Source: Aliarcobacter butzleri (GTDB taxonomy: Bacteria > Campylobacterota > Campylobacteria > Campylobacterales > Arcobacteraceae). Taken from it: a stretch of DNA of 64,000 nucleotides. Numbering within the stretch: the stretch's first letter is position 1; every line of letters starts with the position of its first letter. The position numbers and the translations under genes are program-made. The stretch spans positions 620,001 to 684,000 of the forward strand of contig NZ_LT906455.1 in NCBI RefSeq assembly GCF_900187115.1. Reading direction: 5' to 3'. Positions 59,560 through 64,000 of the stretch are shown here, piece by piece. The notes under the pieces were generated by a model, which saw nothing but the letters and a program-made list of their open reading frames with translations, was not told the DNA's origin and ran no database searches.

Positions 59560-60070
59560 AAATATTATTTCAGAAATTATTTGTGCATTTCATAAAAAAA
59601 GAAATGAGACATATATAAAATTTAAAAGAGTACTTCCTTTTGGTGATTACTTTAGTGATAGATGGGAAAAGGCTAAATATTTAGGATTTGGAGAAGGTAC
59701 AAGTGTTTACGATAGTGTTTTAATCTTAGGAGATGTAAAAGTTGGTAAAAATACATGGATAGGTCCAAATGTAGTATTAGATGGTAGTGGAGGGCTAGAA
59801 ATTGGATCTAATTGTTCTATTTCAGCAGGTGTACAAATATATTCACATGACAGTGTAAATTGGGCCATAAGTGGTGGAAAAGAATCTTATGAATATGCTA
59901 AAACAATTATTGAAGATAATTGTTATATAGCTCCAAATGTAATTATTCAAAAAGGAATAACTATTGGCAAAGGTTCTATAATTGGAACAAATAGTTTTGT
60001 AAATAAGAATATACCAGAAAAAAGTAAAGCTTTTGGAACACCCATCGAGATTAAAGGAAAAATAATTTAA
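59552..60070 (+). CDS. Hexapeptide-repeat acyltransferase
   Basis: A 172-residue left-handed beta-helix acetyltransferase-like protein. ATG at 59552 has GGAG upstream in the end of the previous gene; an in-frame ATG at 59510 would add 14 residues without a ribosome site. Repeats include [64 protein letters not shown] and GTPIEIKG. It probably O- or N-acetylates a sugar in this locus. The last base of its stop begins the next ATG. Confidence 0.85.
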   Translation: MIKNIISEIICAFHKKRNETYIKFKRVLPFGDYFSDRWEKAKYLGFGEGTSVYDSVLILGDVKVGKNTWIGPNVVLDGSGGLEIGSNCSISAGVQIYSHDSVNWAISGGKESYEYAKTIIEDNCYIAPNVIIQKGITIGKGSIIGTNSFVNKNIPEKSKAFGTPIEIKGKII

Positions 60071-61242
60071 TGAAAAAGGAATTAGATATAGAAGTAAAAA
60101 TTTGTTCAAAGTGTATTTATGATGAAAGAGTTTCTTATATATCTTTTGATGAAAATGGTGTTTGCAATTACTGTCATCAACTTGAAAACTTAAAGAATGA
60201 TTATGGAACAGCCACTACAAAAGGTGAAAAACAATTTATAAAAATAATTGAACAAATTAAAAAAGATGGTAAAAATAAAAAATATGATTGTATCATAGGC
60301 GTAAGTGGTGGTACGGATTCTTCATATATGTTATATCTTGCTAAACAATGGGGATTAAGACCACTTGCTGTTCACTATGATAATACTTGGAATAGTGCAA
60401 TAGCAACAGAAAATATAAGAAAGGTATTGACTGCTCTTGATATAGACCTTTATACACATGTAACTGATAATAAGGAAGCAGATGATATTTTCCGTTCTTT
60501 TTTTTATGCAGATGTGGCAGAAATAGAAGCTTCTACAGATTTAGCACTTGCAGAAGTAATGTATAGAGCTGCATGGAAATATAAAGTAAAGTATGTACTA
60601 GAAGGACATTCTTTTATGGAAGAAGGTATAACTCCTGTTGGACGAAACTATTTTGATGGGAAATATATAAAATCTATTCATAAAATGTTTGGAAAACTTC
60701 CTATGAAATCATATCCACTTATGACAATAACTAGATTTTTATTTTGGAGTATGTTTGCAAAAATTCAGAAAATAAGACCATTTTGGTATATTGATTATAA
60801 TAAAGATGATGCAAAAAAGTTTTTAGAAAAAGAATATGATTGGAAGTATTATGGTGGTCATCATCTTGAAAATAGGATGACTGCTTTTTTTCATAGTATT
60901 TATTTACCTCAAAAGTTTAATACGGATATGAGAAATAATACCTTATCTGCACTTGTAAGAAATGGTAAAAGGGATAGATTAGAAGCTTGGAAAGAGTATA
61001 ACACACCTCCCCACATAGAAAAAGACTTGTTAGAATACTTTAAAAAAAGACTTGAACTAAGTGATGAAGAGTATGAAAAAATCATGGCAAGAAAACCAAA
61101 ATCTTGGACAGAATATCCTACATATAAAAAAACATTTGAGCTTTTAAGACCTCTTTTTAAAATTTTAGCTAAAGCAAATTTAGTACCTATGAGTTTTTAT
61201 TTAAAATATTGTTTTCCAATGCCAAAGGATGATAAAAAATGA
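60070..61242 (+). CDS. wbpG: N-acetyl sugar amidotransferase (WbpG type)
   Basis: A 390-residue ATP-pyrophosphatase-family enzyme that, with HisH2 and HisF2, converts an acetamido group of a sugar to an acetamidino group (WbpG/PseA family). A zinc-ribbon-like set C12, C15, C32 and C35 (CSKC, CNYC) precedes the PP-loop VSGGTDSS (78-85). Later motifs are VHYDNTWNS, LEGHSFMEEG and DYNKDDAKKFLE. It overlaps hisH by four bases, and all three genes run together as in the P. aeruginosa O5 locus. Confidence 0.92.
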   Translation: MKKELDIEVKICSKCIYDERVSYISFDENGVCNYCHQLENLKNDYGTATTKGEKQFIKIIEQIKKDGKNKKYDCIIGVSGGTDSSYMLYLAKQWGLRPLAVHYDNTWNSAIATENIRKVLTALDIDLYTHVTDNKEADDIFRSFFYADVAEIEASTDLALAEVMYRAAWKYKVKYVLEGHSFMEEGITPVGRNYFDGKYIKSIHKMFGKLPMKSYPLMTITRFLFWSMFAKIQKIRPFWYIDYNKDDAKKFLEKEYDWKYYGGHHLENRMTAFFHSIYLPQKFNTDMRNNTLSALVRNGKRDRLEAWKEYNTPPHIEKDLLEYFKKRLELSDEEYEKIMARKPKSWTEYPTYKKTFELLRPLFKILAKANLVPMSFYLKYCFPMPKDDKK

Positions 61243-61856
61243 TTACAATTGTAGATTATGGGATGGGAAATTTAGGTTCTATAAAAAATATGTTTAAATA
61301 TATAGGAATAGAAACTACTATAGAAAGTGATGTAGATAAGATAAAAAATGCTTCAAAAATACTTCTTCCAGGTGTTGGTTCTTTTGATACTGCTATGAAA
61401 AAGATAAATGAAAGTGATTTAAAAGAAGTACTAAATGAAAAAGCTTTGAAAGAGCAAGTTCCAGTTTTAGGTATTTGCCTTGGAATGCAACTTTTGACAA
61501 AAAGTAGTGAAGAAGGAAGTATATCTGGACTTGGATGGATAGAAGCTCAAACTATGAGTTTTAAAGATAGAATTGATAAAAACTATAGAGTTCCTCATAT
61601 GGGTTGGAATCTTGTAAATAAGTCAAATGATAGTTTACTTACAAAAGATTTTGATAATTTTGATGAGGTAATATTTTATTTTGTACATTCATATTTTGTA
61701 AAAGTGGAAGATGAAAAAAACTCTATACTAAAAACAAATTATGGTGTAGAGTTTGATAGTGCTATACAAAGAGATAATATTTTTGGTGCTCAGTTTCATC
61801 CCGAAAAAAGCCACAAATTTGGTATGAAACTTTTTGAAAACTTTGCAAGGATATAG
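61239..61856 (+). CDS. hisH: HisH2-like glutamine amidotransferase (ammonia donor for WbpG)
   Basis: A class I glutaminase of 205 residues. The triad is in place: the cysteine in GICLGMQLL, and histidine and glutamate in FHPEKS. It also shows VDYGMGNLGSIKNMF, LPGVGSFDTAMKKI and PHMGWNLV. HisH normally supplies ammonia to HisF in histidine synthesis; here it sits beside wbpG and a HisF lacking a key catalytic residue, so its ammonia probably goes to WbpG. It overlaps wbpG by four bases and ends two bases before hisF. Confidence 0.9.
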   Translation: MITIVDYGMGNLGSIKNMFKYIGIETTIESDVDKIKNASKILLPGVGSFDTAMKKINESDLKEVLNEKALKEQVPVLGICLGMQLLTKSSEEGSISGLGWIEAQTMSFKDRIDKNYRVPHMGWNLVNKSNDSLLTKDFDNFDEVIFYFVHSYFVKVEDEKNSILKTNYGVEFDSAIQRDNIFGAQFHPEKSHKFGMKLFENFARI

Positions 61857-61858
61857 AG

Positions 61859-62620
61859 ATGTTAAGAACTAGAGTAATACCATGTTTACTTTTAAAAAAT
61901 GAAAGCCTTGTAAAAACAGTAAAATTCAAAGAATATAACTACATAGGAGATCCTATAAATACTGTAAGAATATTTAATGAACTTGAAGTAGATGAACTGA
62001 TGTTTTTAGATATTTTTGCTTCAAAAGAAAATAGAAATATAAATATTAAAATACTAAAAGATATATCAAATGAGTGTTTTATGCCTCTTAGTTATGGTGG
62101 AAATATAAGAAGCTTAGAAGATGCAAAAAAAATATTCGAGATAGGTTTTGAAAAAGTTGTTATAAACTCAAATGCTTTTAATAATTTAAAATTGATTGAA
62201 GAGATAGCAAAATACTTTGGAAACCAAAGTATAGTAGGTTCTATTGATGTTAAAAAATCTTTTTTTGGTGGACAAAAAGTTTATTCACATCATGGTAAAA
62301 AAAAGCAAAATTTAGATGTTATATCATGGGCAAAACAACTTGAAAATGCTGGAGTAGGAGAACTGCTTATTACTTCTATTGATAAAGAAGGTAGTTGGGA
62401 AGGGTATGATGTGGAACTTATAAAAAGTATTACAAAAAATGTTCAAGTACCCATAATAGCAAATGGTGGATGTGGTAAAATAGAACATATAAGTGAAGTT
62501 GTAAAAAAAGCTAATGCTTCTGCCTGTGCAGTTGGTAGTATGGTTGTGTATCAGAAAAAAGGGATGGGAGTTTTAGTAAATTTTCCAGATAAAAAAGAAT
62601 TGAAAAGGATAATATCTTGA
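61859..62620 (+). CDS. hisF: HisF2-like subunit for sugar amidation
   Basis: A (beta/alpha)8 barrel of 253 residues of the HisF family. The strand-1 motif, CLDV in histidine-pathway HisF, reads CLLL here, so the catalytic aspartate (D11 in T. maritima HisF) is leucine L11; the second acid position, in GSIDVKK, is kept. This change is typical of O-antigen HisF2 proteins, which channel ammonia from HisH2 to WbpG. Other motifs are LMFLDIFASKE, GGNIRSLEDA, LLITSIDKEGSWEGYD and IANGGCGKIEH. Its TGA overlaps the TTG of the last gene. Confidence 0.92.
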   Translation: MLRTRVIPCLLLKNESLVKTVKFKEYNYIGDPINTVRIFNELEVDELMFLDIFASKENRNINIKILKDISNECFMPLSYGGNIRSLEDAKKIFEIGFEKVVINSNAFNNLKLIEEIAKYFGNQSIVGSIDVKKSFFGGQKVYSHHGKKKQNLDVISWAKQLENAGVGELLITSIDKEGSWEGYDVELIKSITKNVQVPIIANGGCGKIEHISEVVKKANASACAVGSMVVYQKKGMGVLVNFPDKKELKRIIS

Positions 62621-64000
62621 TTTTTGAAATATTCTTTTTTATTTTTATAACTTTTTTTATTAGGCTTTTCCCACGATTAATTAGACCACTAAAAATAGAT
62701 ACAGATACTTGGTATCATATATCTTCTGTTAATTCTATTATTAAAAATAAATATAAAATTCCTAAATGTAATTTTGGTTTTATTTTGGGTGGTAACTATG
62801 ATTATCCTTTTTTTGCACATTGGTTAACATCTTTATTTGTAGGTTCAAAAATATTAAAATTAGAAAAATATATTTCACCTTTAGTTGATACTATCTATAT
62901 AACAATTGGTTTTTTTTATTTGAAATTTGTGATAAATTTTTATTCAATTGAAATTGACAATTTTACATTTAAATATTTTTTATTGATGATTTTTTCATTA
63001 TCTATGATTAAAATTTCAACTGGACCAAGAATATATAGTTTTACTCCAAGAATTTTTGGTGAATTATTTATTTTTATTTTTTTTATTTCTATCCATTTAT
63101 ATTTTATTACTAATAATGTATATTTTATTTTTTTAGCAATTTTATTTTCGGCATTGGCGTTAAATACATCAACTTTTGGTTCTCAAGTTTTAATTCTTTC
63201 TTCTTGTTTATTGAGTATATTACTAAGTTCTTTTATTCCTTTCCTTTCTTTTATATTAAGCATTGTTTTTGCATATATTATGAGTTTTGGGCATTATAAA
63301 AATATACTATTGCAACAATTAAAATATAGTTATAAGTATGCAACATATGGTCAATTTAATCATCCTGCAGTAAAAAATAGAAATAAGATTAAACAATATG
63401 TATTATTTTCTAAATATTTGAAAAATAGGGAGTTTAAATTGGCATATTCAGTTTTTATGTCAGATTTAACATTTATAAACATTTTTTATAAAAATATAGA
63501 TATTTTAGTGGCGTTTTTTGTCTTGATATTTGCTAAAAATGTAGATATATTTATTTTCTCAATATTTGTAGCATTTTTTATAATTTTTATTTTAACTTCT
63601 TTTAAACCATTTCTTTTTTTAGGAGAATCAGATAGATATTTAGATTATCTAGTTGTTTTTTCAGTTTTTATAATGATAACGTATCTGCCTACAAGTTATC
63701 TTTATATAATCATTCTTTTCCAAGTAGTATTATATTTATTTACTTTATATATATTTTTTAATTCATCAGATAATTATGGAAAAGATTTTATTGAAATTAT
63801 GAACTTCATTAAAGATAATATTAAAAATAAAAATGATTACGTTATCCATGGAATTTTAGGGGCATATATAAACTATCCTTTATCTGTTTTAACTGGTTTA
63901 AAATCTTTAGCAATAGAGACTAACTATGTATTTGATTTAGCAATGAATAAAAAAATTATGCCAAATGACAGAATATATACAAACGATTTTGAATATTTAT
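62617..64000 (+). CDS. Multi-pass membrane protein, partial; possible GT-C glycosyltransferase or polymerase
   Basis: An open frame runs from TTG at 62617 to the window edge, 461 complete codons without a stop. AAAAGGATAAT lies about seven bases before the TTG, which overlaps the hisF TGA as TTGA. The product begins MIFEIFFFIFITFFIRLFP and has some nine or ten hydrophobic segments. The first loop carries IDTDTWYHISSV (residues 27-38), then GGNYDYPFFAHWLTSLF (59-75), an arrangement like the acidic first-loop motif and the YPP/LFH region of GT-C glycosyltransferases. No close family was recognised. A lipid-linked sugar transferase or O-antigen polymerase is the best guess. The gene is clearly richer in A+T than its neighbours. 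Confidence 0.65.
   Translation, partial: MIFEIFFFIFITFFIRLFPRLIRPLKIDTDTWYHISSVNSIIKNKYKIPKCNFGFILGGNYDYPFFAHWLTSLFVGSKILKLEKYISPLVDTIYITIGFFYLKFVINFYSIEIDNFTFKYFLLMIFSLSMIKISTGPRIYSFTPRIFGELFIFIFFISIHLYFITNNVYFIFLAILFSALALNTSTFGSQVLILSSCLLSILLSSFIPFLSFILSIVFAYIMSFGHYKNILLQQLKYSYKYATYGQFNHPAVKNRNKIKQYVLFSKYLKNREFKLAYSVFMSDLTFINIFYKNIDILVAFFVLIFAKNVDIFIFSIFVAFFIIFILTSFKPFLFLGESDRYLDYLVVFSVFIMITYLPTSYLYIIILFQVVLYLFTLYIFFNSSDNYGKDFIEIMNFIKDNIKNKNDYVIHGILGAYINYPLSVLTGLKSLAIETNYVFDLAMNKKIMPNDRIYTNDFEYL

Noticed and set aside
61239-62620. hisH-hisF read as histidine biosynthesis genes
   Set aside because: They sit beside wbpG inside a polysaccharide locus with no other his genes, and HisF has lost its first catalytic aspartate.

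Overview
The window is about 64 kb of AT-rich DNA (coding regions by eye under 30% GC) with tightly packed genes, frequent TTG and GTG starts, and a gene set typical of Campylobacterota. Chemoreceptors with the hairpin motif [20 protein letters not shown], a histidine kinase with an HQWREPL H-box, a single RelA/SpoT enzyme next to rpoZ and pyrH, and a pdxA-pdxJ pair all fit the Arcobacter group (Arcobacter/Aliarcobacter). The genus is an inference from gene style; no 16S rRNA or tRNA gene was seen.

Layout. Positions 1-2741 carry the tail of an upstream gene, an LpxH-like phosphoesterase and uvrB. Positions 2832-21939 are a sensory and uptake region. It holds four chemoreceptors, endonuclease III, two tandem TonB-dependent receptors with the CxxxM and HxM residues of the copper receptor OprC, an unusual gene joining a sigma-54-like DNA-binding region to a GIY-YIG nuclease domain, a very AT-rich gap with one small ORF, and a response regulator/histidine kinase pair. 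Positions 21964-25549 (minus) hold an HD-domain protein with a previously uncalled 34-residue membrane peptide coupled in front of it, then rpiB, lepB and folD. Positions 25697-28323 (plus) are rplY, pth, an LptF/LptG permease and a Nudix hydrolase. Positions 28286-44028 form a long run of minus-strand housekeeping genes: cvpA, lysS, glyA, a SPOR protein, trpE, pdxJ, pdxA, an ATPase, pyrH, rpoZ, spoT, tyrS, a nitronate monooxygenase-like gene and an amidase. Positions 44127-47994 (plus) are ispG, a zinc-binding-type (CZB) diguanylate cyclase and dnaB.

From 48060 to the end is a surface polysaccharide locus. UDP-glucose dehydrogenase plus a UDP-glucuronate 4-epimerase would give UDP-galacturonate. 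A WbpA/B/D/E-like set would give a UDP-2,3-diacetamido-uronic acid. A second aminotransferase/epimerase pair, an asparagine-synthetase-like amidotransferase and a hexapeptide acyltransferase follow. WbpG, HisH2 and HisF2 would then convert an acetamido group or acid to an amidine or amide. The locus runs off the window inside an unrecognised multi-pass membrane protein that starts at 62617. No flippase, polymerase or cytoplasmic glycosyltransferase was recognised inside the window.

Most notable observations: (1) the sigma-54-like/GIY-YIG protein at 11711-12808; (2) the two OprC-like receptors, which share an identical 16-base promoter element containing TTAACA repeats spaced 11 bp apart; (3) a 2-hydroxyglutarate oxidase-like gene translationally coupled to the WbpE-like aminotransferase, suggesting a cofactor-recycling loop; (4) the 34-residue membrane peptide overlapping the HD gene; (5) a histidine kinase with its PAS domains after the kinase core.
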